DNA of 64,000 nucleotides, from the NCBI GenBank assembly GCA_040391865.1, contig JBEBWZ010000002.1:1-64000 (forward strand), in the 5' to 3' direction. The notes under the pieces are model-generated. The model had not been told where the DNA came from and did no database searches. It saw only the letters and a program-made list of their open reading frames with translations. This stretch comes from Solimonas sp040391865. Lineage in GTDB: Bacteria; Pseudomonadota; Gammaproteobacteria; Nevskiales; Nevskiaceae. Positions 44,375-52,970 of this stretch are shown one piece after another; position 1 is the stretch's first letter, and the number at the start of each line of letters is the position of its first letter. A program made the position numbers and the translations under genes.

Positions 44375-44923
44375 CTATTCATCTTTATCGCCGATCCATC
44401 CATAAAATTCTTCCGGCACCCCATCTGCCAATTGCCTATTAGTCTTTATATCGATGGTCGAGTTACACCCCATAAGCGGCACCTCAATAATTTCCTCCTG
44501 CGCCGACCAATTCATCTCCAGATAGCGATTACCATCGCCATCATGCTTGATCCCGGTCACGCGCCCATGACCATGAAGGAGCATCGTCTTGCCGAACTGA
44601 TTTCGCTTCTTGAGGATGATGAGATCGCCCGGCCATATGTTGTTAAAGCGCTCAAGCTGCTGCTTACTGCTAAAGAAGATAAAGGTACAGATACCTTTCG
44701 CCTTCCACTCGATATCAAGCCGGTTCTCGAAGTCGGCTCCAGGACAAAACCCCATGAACACCATCGTCCTGTCCAATGGCGTTTTCGTATCGATCGCAGC
44801 GATCACGGCATCGACGCCGGCAGCCCCCTTGTCCCTCATCCGTACAGCGTTGGCATGTAGCTTTACCAGATCCGTTCTCGTGTAGGTGCCATTACGGATT
44901 CTTTCAATCTGTTCTTGGTTTCC
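44375..44923 (-). CDS. Island protein of unknown function, possible PUA/EVE-like fold
   Basis: The 182-residue product from ATG 44923 (GGAG five bases upstream) has an N-terminal helical part (ERIRNGTYTRTDLVKLHANA) and a central beta-rich stretch containing IWPGDLIILKKRNQFGKTML followed by GHGRVTGI and YLEMNWS. That pattern of PGD, then a hydrophobic strand and a small-residue turn, is also seen in the neighbouring nuclease and recalls EVE/PUA-like nucleic-acid readers. It is AT-rich like its neighbour. No catalytic motif was recognised. It could be a sensor or guide subunit for the nuclease 67 bases downstream. Confidence 0.6.
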   Translation of the reverse strand, partial: GNQEQIERIRNGTYTRTDLVKLHANAVRMRDKGAAGVDAVIAAIDTKTPLDRTMVFMGFCPGADFENRLDIEWKAKGICTFIFFSSKQQLERFNNIWPGDLIILKKRNQFGKTMLLHGHGRVTGIKHDGDGNRYLEMNWSAQEEIIEVPLMGCNSTIDIKTNRQLADGVPEEFYGWIGDKDE

Positions 44924-44996
44924 CATAACACTCCAGAGATATTGTTCTACTGCCTTGAGCAGCATTATTCCGCAAATTGGCTCAATGTCGGATATA

Positions 44997-46292
44997 TCAG
45001 AGTCCGTCTTTAGGGCCCTCTGGCTCGGAACTCAGCGCTTCGAGTTCAAGACCTTCAATCTCCTGCATGGATTTCCCTGCAATACCCTGCAGGTCGCCAT
45101 ACATCCCCACCGTGGCGGTCACGACACGGGCAATTTGCTGTTCGCGCTTGGCCCACTGCTTTGAGATCACTTTGCGCTCGCGATCCAGGTCTTCACGCAT
45201 GGAGGTGAAGGTTTCGACGATTGCTTCGACACGATGGCGGAAGGCCGGTCCGGTCAGGTACTGATAGACCATTTCGGTTTTTGTCTGCTGACCTTCAGCG
45301 ATCTGACGCGCCATGCTCACCTGCATCAGGCCATGCCGTAGCGATGTTGCTACCGGAAGCGCGGCTCGCGGCGTGGTGATCCAGACGCCGTCGATGACGT
45401 CAAAGGTTTCGACTCCCTTTGGCAATACCTGCGAGACCAGAATGGCGATCTCCGCCTTGGCGGCGCGCTGATCGTCACGCAGCTTGGTGAGCCAGGTATC
45501 ACTCCAGTGCCTGGTGCGCTTGGACTCCCACAGGATCGTGCCGCAGGCCTGCCCTCCGGGGCCGATGACTCGGTGCACGACATCTCCACCAAACTCTCCT
45601 TTCGGAACGGGCTCGATGCTGTCGAACGGAAATTTCCCTCGCAGCAGGCTTTCCAGTTCCAACTCCTGCACCTCTCCCTGCAGTTGCTGGGAGCCCTGAT
45701 CGGCCTTCTGCTTGAGGTCATCGATCTTTTTCTGCATCGAGGCGATGACGCGATCCCTCTCAGCAATCTTCAGCCCGATCGAGTCCTCGACCTCCTTCAG
45801 GGCTTGCCCCCTGACGGCAGCCAGTTCCTCATTCACTTTGTTCTGTACCGTCAGCCCTAACTCGCGGCGGGCGTCATCCAACTCCCGCTGCTTGCGGATC
45901 AGGTCGGCCTGCGCTCCTTGAGCCTCTGCCAGCTTTTCTTCTCGCTTCTGCAGCAGTTCTTTCAACTCCGAGAGCTCATTGGACTTGGCATCAAGGTCCG
46001 CACCCAACGCCAAGCGGGCCTTGCGCGCTTCCTCGGCAACAAGTCGGGCGCGCTCGGCCGCAAGCTGGACAAAGACTCCTTCCGAAATTTTGGAATCAAT
46101 CGTGCGCCGCGCCTCGACAATGGACTGTTCCTGTTCACGGAACGTCTGCTCTCTCGCAGCCATCGCATTGTCCTTCTCAAGGATTCTGCGCTCGAAGTCC
46201 TGCCGTGTCGCAGCAATCAATGGCGCGGCGAGCGACTCTGTCAATCGGATAGTGGTGGCACAGTTGGGGCAAACGATGGTGGGTTCGGTCAT
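44997..46292 (-). CDS. DUF2130 protein: long coiled coil with nuclease-like C-terminal domain
   Basis: This 431-residue protein starts with a single CPNC knuckle, continues as a charged coiled coil (about residues 30-205, rich in Glu, Arg, Lys and Ala) and ends with the DUF2130 domain (about 210-400). In it, FPFDSIEPVPKGEFGGDVVH and GTILWESKRTRHWSD supply the Asp and Glu-x-Lys expected of a PD-(D/E)XK-like fold. ATG 46292 has AAAGG five bases before it. It follows the DUF2779 gene by eight bases, so the two form an operon. Known family members have no established function; SMC-like or DNA-end-bridging roles are guesses. Confidence 0.85.
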   Translation of the reverse strand: MTEPTIVCPNCATTIRLTESLAAPLIAATRQDFERRILEKDNAMAAREQTFREQEQSIVEARRTIDSKISEGVFVQLAAERARLVAEEARKARLALGADLDAKSNELSELKELLQKREEKLAEAQGAQADLIRKQRELDDARRELGLTVQNKVNEELAAVRGQALKEVEDSIGLKIAERDRVIASMQKKIDDLKQKADQGSQQLQGEVQELELESLLRGKFPFDSIEPVPKGEFGGDVVHRVIGPGGQACGTILWESKRTRHWSDTWLTKLRDDQRAAKAEIAILVSQVLPKGVETFDVIDGVWITTPRAALPVATSLRHGLMQVSMARQIAEGQQTKTEMVYQYLTGPAFRHRVEAIVETFTSMREDLDRERKVISKQWAKREQQIARVVTATVGMYGDLQGIAGKSMQEIEGLELEALSSEPEGPKDGL

Positions 46293-46300
46293 GGCCTTTC

Positions 46301-47773
46301 TCACACGGATAGCTTCTTGGCCAACACGAGCATGGCTTCAGTGTCGCGTTCGCAGTACCGCAGGAGTTGTGCGCGCAGCTGAGCCTTTCGGGCGACTGAC
46401 GTCGTCGGCTGTAGGGATTCTGAGAACGCTTCCTGCGCCTGACCTCCATCCTTTACGCCTTCGAGATCGTCATACCGCAACTCTGGAGCAATCGTCGGCA
46501 GCACTTTCTTGATCGACCAGGAGCCCTGCATCTCGGGGTGGTAATAGCCATCCCGCAACAGCGGCAACATGTCTTCGATTCTGGCGATGATGGCCGCGAG
46601 TTCCGCACGCAGATCCGGGAAGCGCTGCGCCAGTTCGCGAAGAATGCGCTGCTCAAAGCTGCTGTAGACCACGATTGCGCCCTCCCGTCCCAGCATCGCG
46701 ATCAAGCTCTCCGCAAACTCGCGCATCGGTGCCTGATCTCCGTGCGCCAGGTATTCGCGGTGAGCCACATCGCCGCTGGCCTGCTCGACATGGCAGGACC
46801 ACTGAAACGGCAGTTGTTCGTAAGGTCGCGTTCCCGCCCAGATCGGAACGGCAAACTGAATCGTCTCGAAGTCCAGGTAATAGCGTGGGTACGAAATGGA
46901 ACGGAGCTTTTCGGCAAGGTCTGCGGCAAAGATCGGGGCGCCCGCAACCGTGGCCTGCCAGACACGGATATGGGTCGGATTGCTGAGCGCACCTTCTGGA
47001 ATCTCTCGAATGTCTTCGAACCCTTGACCCTGCAGTTGTTCGATTTGCGCTCTGCGGATACGCGGCAACATGGAAAGCGGATATTCCGGCTGCGGCCCTG
47101 CGCATTGCGCCATAAAGGGACATGGATAGGGGCGCCCGCATTGCGCGCCCATCTCGACTGTCGGCATTGCGCCGGACAGCGTTGCCCGTGCGCCTTCGGT
47201 CCACTGCGAAACCGCGGCAACCATTGGTTCCACGGCAGCGGCTACATCCACTTCTTTCAACAAGCCTTGATAGTTGCCGCTGCCGGAATAGACGAAGCCG
47301 GTGTCGACGTGGGCCAGCGCGTAACTTGAAAGTGGCAGCCCTTCTGCCCTGAGCACGGCAACCTGCACCGCCAGATCATCGAGATGTGGCTCTTTGACCG
47401 ATGTCGATGATTTGACCTCGATGAGGTGATATCCGCCTCGCACCGGTTTTAGAACGTCGGCACGAATCAGCAGACCTGCATCGTCGAATGTCGCCTCGAA
47501 TAGCGTATGGGCGTAGGGATGTCCCATTCTTTCTCGGGTCTCAGCCAGAGCAGCACGCAGTCCTCCCGCAGGCTCGACCAGCCACCCGGGTCCATACAGG
47601 TCACGCGCGATCGCTCCAACCTTGTTGCCGTCTGCAAAGCGTCGCTCAGCGTCTGCGGACTGTTCTCCCAGCTGCGGCCAGTATGTCTCCAGCCATAGAC
47701 GTTTGGCACACTGCCGAAAGCTGAGTAAGCGGGATTTGGAGAGTCCCGTCCGCCCTCCAGGTAGTTGCTCCAT
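46301..47773 (-). CDS. DUF2779 protein: Cas4/RecB-like nuclease fused to DEDD exonuclease
   Basis: The 490-residue protein joins two nuclease modules. The N-terminal half resembles Cas4/AddB-type iron-sulfur RecB nucleases: a Cys in LLSFRQCAKRLWLE, the PD-(D/E)XK core LLIRADVLKP and YHLIEVKSSTSVKE, and a later CGRPYPCPFMAQC cluster giving the other Fe-S ligands. The C-terminal half has a DEDD-type 3'-5' exonuclease pattern: YYLDFETIQF (exo I), VVYSSFEQRILREL (exo II) and YCERDTEAML (exo III). AAGGAGG lies four bases before ATG 47773. It leads the island operon and is divergent from the WYL regulator. A role in DNA processing or anti-phage defence is likely; substrate unknown. Confidence 0.87.
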   Translation of the reverse strand: MEQLPGGRTGLSKSRLLSFRQCAKRLWLETYWPQLGEQSADAERRFADGNKVGAIARDLYGPGWLVEPAGGLRAALAETRERMGHPYAHTLFEATFDDAGLLIRADVLKPVRGGYHLIEVKSSTSVKEPHLDDLAVQVAVLRAEGLPLSSYALAHVDTGFVYSGSGNYQGLLKEVDVAAAVEPMVAAVSQWTEGARATLSGAMPTVEMGAQCGRPYPCPFMAQCAGPQPEYPLSMLPRIRRAQIEQLQGQGFEDIREIPEGALSNPTHIRVWQATVAGAPIFAADLAEKLRSISYPRYYLDFETIQFAVPIWAGTRPYEQLPFQWSCHVEQASGDVAHREYLAHGDQAPMREFAESLIAMLGREGAIVVYSSFEQRILRELAQRFPDLRAELAAIIARIEDMLPLLRDGYYHPEMQGSWSIKKVLPTIAPELRYDDLEGVKDGGQAQEAFSESLQPTTSVARKAQLRAQLLRYCERDTEAMLVLAKKLSV

Positions 47774-47791
47774 CTCCCCTCCTTATCGATA

Positions 47792-47801
47792 TGTGATCAC
47801 A
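47792..47801. promoter_or_regulatory. Perfect palindrome TGTGATCACA in the divergent island promoter
   Basis: It lies 18 bases before the DUF2779 start and within the 121-base space shared with the WYL regulator gene, so it is a candidate operator for that regulator. It is shorter than a CRP site because the two half-sites abut. Confidence 0.45.
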
Positions 47802-47894
47802 ACCGTGCAAGAAGCCAACAGAGTAAGCTCCGCATGCGACGGCTTGTGACGCATTCATAAGTCCCCATAGTCACTCTGCCCGAAAGCCGAACTT

Positions 47895-48902
47895 ATGTCA
47901 GCCAACGATCTTGCCCTGCGTCAGTGGACCTTGTTGCGCAGCATTCCCCGATATCCGCAGCGGGCTTCGACCCGTGAACTGCGCGACCGGTTGCTGCAGC
48001 AGGGCTTCGAGGTAACGCCACGGTCGGTGCAGCGCGATCTGGCAACGCTGTCGACAACCTTCGGCTATACCTCGGAGGAAGAAGGCAGAACACTGTTCTG
48101 GTTCTGGCCCAAGGATTTTGGCCTGCTGGATGTGCCGGGAATGGAACCGGTTACTGCGCTGACGTTCACTCTCGCCGAGGCCCACCTGAACCAGATACTT
48201 CCGGCTTCGGCCCTGCAGTTACTGGCGCCCTATTTCAAGACGGCTCGCGGTGTTCTCGGCCAGTCGTCGGGCAGCCGGTACAGCCGCTGGCCGGAGCGCG
48301 TGCGGGTGCTCGGCCGCGGCCCGGGGCTGACAGTTCCACAGGTTCAGCACAAGGTTCTGGCAGTGCTCGAGCAGGGCTTGCTCGGAGAGCGCGTACTAAG
48401 GATCCACTACTGCCGGCGAGGTGAGGCCAAAGCATCGGTTCATGAGATCAGCCCACGCGCACTGGTGGTAAAGGATGGCATTTACTATCTGATCGCAACC
48501 TACGGTGCACAAATGCCGCCCTATCATTTCGCGCTGCATCGGGCGACCGCAGCCGAGATTCTCGATCAGTCCAGTCCCAAACTCCCCGAGTTTGATCTGG
48601 ACCGCTACATCCGCTCGGTGCGAGCCTTCGACTGGCCGATCGGCAGGCAACCGATTTCGCTGATGCTCAGCGTGACCGAGGGCGTTCGCGTGCATCTGGA
48701 GGAGCGCGCGCTGTCGTCGGATCAACGGATCAGCGCTACCGATGACGGCCGCTATCGGGTCGAAGCCTCGGTAATGTCCACCAGCGAACTGCGCTGGTGG
48801 TTGCTGGGCTACGGCCCCGAGATTGAGGTCATCCGTCCAATCGCCTTGCGACGCGAGATCGCAGCGACTATCGCCGGTGCCCATGCGCTGTATCGATGCT
48901 AA
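47895..48902 (+). CDS. WYL-domain transcriptional regulator
   Basis: The 335-residue protein has an N-terminal winged helix-turn-helix (about residues 8-70: RSIPRYPQRASTRELRDRLL, VTPRSVQRDLATLS), a central WYL domain (about 140-240) with LRIHYCRRGEAKASVHEISP and YYLIATYGAQMPPYHFALHR, and a C-terminal WCX part. Such proteins often repress defence loci and are released by nucleic-acid or nucleotide ligands. It is divergent from the DUF2779-DUF2130 operon, which makes it the likely controller. The ribosome-binding site is weak. Confidence 0.88.
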   Translation: MSANDLALRQWTLLRSIPRYPQRASTRELRDRLLQQGFEVTPRSVQRDLATLSTTFGYTSEEEGRTLFWFWPKDFGLLDVPGMEPVTALTFTLAEAHLNQILPASALQLLAPYFKTARGVLGQSSGSRYSRWPERVRVLGRGPGLTVPQVQHKVLAVLEQGLLGERVLRIHYCRRGEAKASVHEISPRALVVKDGIYYLIATYGAQMPPYHFALHRATAAEILDQSSPKLPEFDLDRYIRSVRAFDWPIGRQPISLMLSVTEGVRVHLEERALSSDQRISATDDGRYRVEASVMSTSELRWWLLGYGPEIEVIRPIALRREIAATIAGAHALYRC

Positions 48903-48927
48903 GCCCCGGAACACGCTCGCAAGCAGA

Positions 48928-50112
48928 TTACCGCGCAGCCAATTCCAGCCCCTGCCGATAGAACTTCTGCGCTTCTTCCGGGCTTTGGGTCTGCTCGCAT
49001 AGACGTGCCAGTTCCAGATACGCGGTCGCGGTCGGCTCGGTACGCACCACGGCTTCGAGGTAGCTGCGTGCCTTGCCCCACAGTTTGTTGCGCAGGCAGG
49101 CGCGGCCGGCGGTGACCAGCAGCTCGGGCTTCTCGCCGTACTTGCCCAGCCATTCCTCGATCGCTGCCAGTTGCGACAGTGGCTCTCCGGCCTGCAGCGA
49201 GCCGTACAGCGTCGCCAGCACCGGATCCCATTCACGGCTCAGCGTGGCGCTGATCATCGCCGCGGCTTCGGCATCGGCATTGAGCCGCACCAGGCCACGC
49301 ACATAGGCGCGACGCAGATCGGACTGATGACGGAATTCCTTCGGCAAGGCCTCCCACAGGGCCTTGAGCTGTTCGAGATGCGCGTCGCGCAGGGCTTCGC
49401 CCATGCGTTCCAGCTGCGCACGCGTCAGCAGCGCGCGATAGCGCTCGGCCGGCAGCAGTGCACGCACGCCGTCATCGAGCAGCAATTGCCGCAAGGGCTC
49501 CCACGCCGAAAGGCCGTAATAGCTTTCGGCCAATAGTTCGGCGGCGTAGGGATGCCGGGTATCGATTGCACGCAGCTTCAGCGCCGTATCGCGCGCCAAT
49601 GCGTATTCTCCACGCTCGCGCTGCAGTTCGGCCTGGGTCAGCAGCGTCGCCACTTCCATTTCCGGTGCCGATTGCGTGGCCAGGCGCAGGTAGTGATCGC
49701 GCCGGTCGCCCGCGCCCAGACGCTGCGCCGCACGCGCCGCGCCCAGGTAGTTCAGATGCGCGGCGTGATGGTCGGCCGCGCGACGCACCAGTTCGACTTC
49801 CGCGCGCTTCCAGTTGCCTTCCAGCAGTTTCAGCAGGCCATCCTCGAACGAGCTTTGCGCCTTGTCGCGACGACGACGTTCCAGCGCCGCACGCACGGTA
49901 CCCGGCAGGCGCACGCCGCTGACCAGCAGCCGCACCGCCCAGTACAGCACCAGCAGGCCGACCACGATCGCGACGATCAGCCCCAGCAGGGAGGTTTCGA
50001 TGGTCCAGTGATGGATGTTGATGAGAACGTAACCGCTCTCTTCCCGCAGGTAGTGCGCGGTGGCGGCACCTCCCGCGAGGAACAGCACCGCGATCAGCAG
50101 CACGCGAATCAT
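48928..50112 (-). CDS. hemY: HemY-family tetratricopeptide membrane protein
   Basis: A 394-residue inner-membrane protein of the haem locus. Two N-terminal helices (MIRVLLIAVLFLAGGAATAH and LLGLIVAIVVGLLVLYWAVRLL) flank the periplasmic YVLINIHHWTIETS motif. The rest is TPR-like helical repeats, ending in PEEAQKFYRQGLELAAR. This is the proteobacterial hemY of the hemCDXY cluster, distinct from the Bacillus protoporphyrinogen oxidase of the same name. Its enzymatic role is not established. The ATG overlaps the hemDX stop (ATGA). Confidence 0.9.
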   Translation of the reverse strand: MIRVLLIAVLFLAGGAATAHYLREESGYVLINIHHWTIETSLLGLIVAIVVGLLVLYWAVRLLVSGVRLPGTVRAALERRRRDKAQSSFEDGLLKLLEGNWKRAEVELVRRAADHHAAHLNYLGAARAAQRLGAGDRRDHYLRLATQSAPEMEVATLLTQAELQRERGEYALARDTALKLRAIDTRHPYAAELLAESYYGLSAWEPLRQLLLDDGVRALLPAERYRALLTRAQLERMGEALRDAHLEQLKALWEALPKEFRHQSDLRRAYVRGLVRLNADAEAAAMISATLSREWDPVLATLYGSLQAGEPLSQLAAIEEWLGKYGEKPELLVTAGRACLRNKLWGKARSYLEAVVRTEPTATAYLELARLCEQTQSPEEAQKFYRQGLELAAR

Positions 50113-51956
50113 GGCGCGGCCGGCTCCAGATGCGTGCGCAGCAGGCTGAGGCTGCGGCTGATGTCCGGCAGCGGCGGATTGAAGTTCAGCGGCCGCAGGC
50201 GTTCCAGCTCGGCCTGTGCTGCCAGCACGCCGGGATCATCGACGCGGAAGTAGTCGGCCATCCAGCGCGAGGCCGATTCGCACAGATCGCGGAAGCTGAC
50301 GGTATCGCCGCCGAGCATTGCCAGCCGCGCGCCTTCCAGCTTCATGGCCAGCACCTGCGTCACCAGCGTCTCCTGCTCTTCCGTCAGTCGCTGCGCGGCC
50401 GGGCCGGCATTGCGACGCACGGTGAACAGGCTGCTGACCGCGGCACGCACCGACGCCGCGGCGCGCTGCCACCAGCGGGCATCGGCGGGAACCACCACTG
50501 GTTCCGGTCGGGCCTGGAAATGCTCGGGGGGACGCGTCGCCAGCGGCAACCGCGGCACGCGTGCAATCAGGCTCGCCAACGTCAGCGCAGCGCCCGCCTG
50601 ATCCGGTCGCGCAACGGCTTGCAGCGCGGTCCGTTCCTGCGCCAGCGCCTGACGCACCGCGAACTGGCGTGGGTCGCGCAGGGCTGCCAGCCGCTGATCG
50701 GCTTCGTCCAGCGCCACCACCGCGGCGTCGACGTCGCGCGCCAGCAGCAGGCGGTCGTTGGCGAGAATCAGCAGCTGCTCGACCGAGGCCAGCTGGAAAC
50801 GGTCGCGGCTGCCGCTGATCTGTTCGTTGATGCGTCCGACGATTTCGTCGTGCGCGTCGATGCGTGCGCCGAATTCGGCCAGCGCGGAGCCGTTGCGCTG
50901 CCCGATCGCCGCAAGGTCGCCCTGGCGCTGATCGAGACGGTCAGCCTGTACTTCCAGCGCATTCATGTCCTGCGCCATCTGCTGCAGCTGCTGACTCTGC
51001 GCAGCGATGGTCGCTTGCAGCCGTTCGCTGTAGCGCCACAGCCCCCAGCCGGCCGCTGCGATCGCCACCATCAGCAGCAGTGCCAGCCAGAACCGCCCGG
51101 CGGCCGAAGACGGCGCGCCGTCTTCGGGCACCGCCAGCAGGCGGGAGTCAGTCAGCGTCGTATTGTCGTCCGTCATGCGCGATCTCGGGGGGATGCCGTG
51201 CTGGCTCCACCATTGCTCCAGACACTGTACATAGGCCGCGTCGGTGACTTGGTCCGGTACCAGCGGGGCGGGCGTGAAGCCCAGTTGCAAGGCTTGTTCT
51301 ACCACACGCTGGCTGGGCACAACCAGCCGCGTGCTGTGAAGCAATTCATTCCGTTGCGCTTCCGAGGTCAGCTGCAGCAGCCGCTCTAGCGCTTCGCCGC
51401 TGGTGATCAGCACCGCATGCGCTTCGTGCAGTGCCTGCGCCACCGCTTCCGGTGCATGCGGCAACGGAATCCGGCGATAAACCTCGACCCGTTGCGCCTC
51501 GGCACCACGCGCCTGCAGTTCCGGCGCCAGCATGTTGCGGCCACCTTCACCGGTGACGATCAGATAACGCTTGCCGCCGATCTCCTGCAGCTCCGGCAGT
51601 TCGAGAATGCCTTCGCTGGTGTAAGCGGAGGTCGGCATCAGCGACGATTGCCCCTGCGCCGACAGCGCAGCGGCAGTGGCCGCACCGACGGCAATGCACT
51701 GCGGCCAGACGCCGGCATCGAGCTGCGCCGCGAAGCGCACGGCGTTGACGCTGGTGAAGATCCAGCCATCGGCTTCGCGCCCGGCCTGCAACTGCCGCGC
51801 GATCTGGGTCGACTGACGTACCGATTCGATCGCCTGCAGTGGCAGCTGGCGCACATCGGCGCCACGCGCAGCCAGCAGGCGGCACAGGGTTTCGGCCTGG
51901 GTTTGCGGGCGCGTGACCAGCACGCGCAGGCCACGCAGGGTCTGCGAGTCGTCCAT
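50109..51956 (-). CDS. hemDX: Fused uroporphyrinogen-III synthase and HemX
   Basis: A 615-residue fusion. Residues 1-255 are HemD, which closes and inverts ring D of hydroxymethylbilane to give uroporphyrinogen III; LRVLVTRPQTQAETLCRLLA, SVNAVRFAA and LLITSGEAL-type segments mark it. From about 290 a single membrane helix (FWLALLLMVAIAAAGWGLW) introduces the HemX part with a coiled coil (QATIAAQSQQLQQMAQDMNA) and the periplasmic HemX domain. An internal Met near residue 262 (MTDDNTTL) could allow separate HemX to be made. Fusion of the two is known in some gammaproteobacteria; Pseudomonas keeps them apart. Confidence 0.9.
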   Translation of the reverse strand: MDDSQTLRGLRVLVTRPQTQAETLCRLLAARGADVRQLPLQAIESVRQSTQIARQLQAGREADGWIFTSVNAVRFAAQLDAGVWPQCIAVGAATAAALSAQGQSSLMPTSAYTSEGILELPELQEIGGKRYLIVTGEGGRNMLAPELQARGAEAQRVEVYRRIPLPHAPEAVAQALHEAHAVLITSGEALERLLQLTSEAQRNELLHSTRLVVPSQRVVEQALQLGFTPAPLVPDQVTDAAYVQCLEQWWSQHGIPPRSRMTDDNTTLTDSRLLAVPEDGAPSSAAGRFWLALLLMVAIAAAGWGLWRYSERLQATIAAQSQQLQQMAQDMNALEVQADRLDQRQGDLAAIGQRNGSALAEFGARIDAHDEIVGRINEQISGSRDRFQLASVEQLLILANDRLLLARDVDAAVVALDEADQRLAALRDPRQFAVRQALAQERTALQAVARPDQAGAALTLASLIARVPRLPLATRPPEHFQARPEPVVVPADARWWQRAAASVRAAVSSLFTVRRNAGPAAQRLTEEQETLVTQVLAMKLEGARLAMLGGDTVSFRDLCESASRWMADYFRVDDPGVLAAQAELERLRPLNFNPPLPDISRSLSLLRTHLEPAAP

Positions 51957-51958
51957 CG

Positions 51959-52882
51959 TCAGACGGCAATGCCCAGTGCGAGCAGAATCTCGCGCGCACC
52001 CGCATCGAGCAGACGCTGCGCCAGTTGCTCGCCGAGCTGCTCGGCGTCATCGCAGTTGCCGCTGATCTGCTGCCGCAGCACCCGCGAGCCATCGGTGGCG
52101 CCGACCAGACCTTCGAGCCGCAGTTGCGCGCCCTCGATCAAGGCATGTCCCGCAACCGGCACCTGACAGGCACCGCCGAGACGCGCGTTCATGGCCCGTT
52201 CGGCGCGCAGGCGGATCGCCGAAGCCGGATCGTGCAGCGGCGCCAGCAGCGCTTGCGTGGCCTGATCATCGCCACGGCATTCGATCCCGATCACGCCCTG
52301 TCCGATCGCCGGCAGGAACCGCACCGGATTCAGGGCTTCGCGGATACGCTCGCCGAGCCCGAGGCGGATCAGGCCGGCGCTGGCGAGCAGGATCGCGTCG
52401 TACTGGCCTTCGTCGAGCTTGCGCAGACGGGTGCCGACGTTGCCGCGCAGATCGCGCACCACCAGATCAGGCCTTAGTGCCCGCAGCTGCGCCTGACGAC
52501 GCAGGCTGGAAGTGCCGACCACCGCGCCCTGCGGCAGCGCGTCGAGCGTTTGATAACGATTGGAGACGAACGCATCGCGTGGGTCTTCACCGCTGAGGAA
52601 GCAGCTCAGCACCAGACCCGGCGGCTGCTGCACCGGCACATCCTTCATCGAATGTACCGCGAGATCGGCGCGCCCTTCGAGCATCGCCTGTTCCAGTTCC
52701 TTGACGAACAGGCCCTTGCCGCCGACGGTCGACAGCGGCGCCGTCTGCATCTGGTCGCCGGCCGTGGTCATCGGCAGCAGTTCGACCGTCAGCTGCGGAT
52801 GTGCGGCACGCAGCCGTGCCGCGACATGTTCGGCCTGCCACAGGGCCAGCGGTGATTCTCGGGTGGCAATTCTTAGAAGCAT
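51959..52882 (-). CDS. hemC: Hydroxymethylbilane synthase (porphobilinogen deaminase)
   Basis: The 307-residue enzyme polymerises four porphobilinogen units to hydroxymethylbilane. It has the start LLRIATRESPLALWQAEHVA, the substrate/cofactor loop VGTSSLRRQAQLRALRPDL and the dipyrromethane-cofactor cysteine in RLGGACQVPVAGHA. Length is standard. It heads the hem operon: the hemDX ATG follows its stop by two bases. An 88-base gap separates it from the LytTR regulator gene upstream. Confidence 0.97.
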   Translation of the reverse strand: MLLRIATRESPLALWQAEHVAARLRAAHPQLTVELLPMTTAGDQMQTAPLSTVGGKGLFVKELEQAMLEGRADLAVHSMKDVPVQQPPGLVLSCFLSGEDPRDAFVSNRYQTLDALPQGAVVGTSSLRRQAQLRALRPDLVVRDLRGNVGTRLRKLDEGQYDAILLASAGLIRLGLGERIREALNPVRFLPAIGQGVIGIECRGDDQATQALLAPLHDPASAIRLRAERAMNARLGGACQVPVAGHALIEGAQLRLEGLVGATDGSRVLRQQISGNCDDAEQLGEQLAQRLLDAGAREILLALGIAV

Positions 52883-52970
52883 CTTGAGGCGTAAAGGCAG
52901 TTGAAGACGTTAGCGGGCCAGCGCCGCGCCCGCACATCTTACCCGCTCACACCCCTCGGCTCCCGCGGTG

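Noticed and set aside
47792..47801. TGTGATCACA as a CRP site
   Set aside because: CRP needs six bases between TGTGA and TCACA; here there are none. It is kept only as a candidate operator for the WYL regulator.
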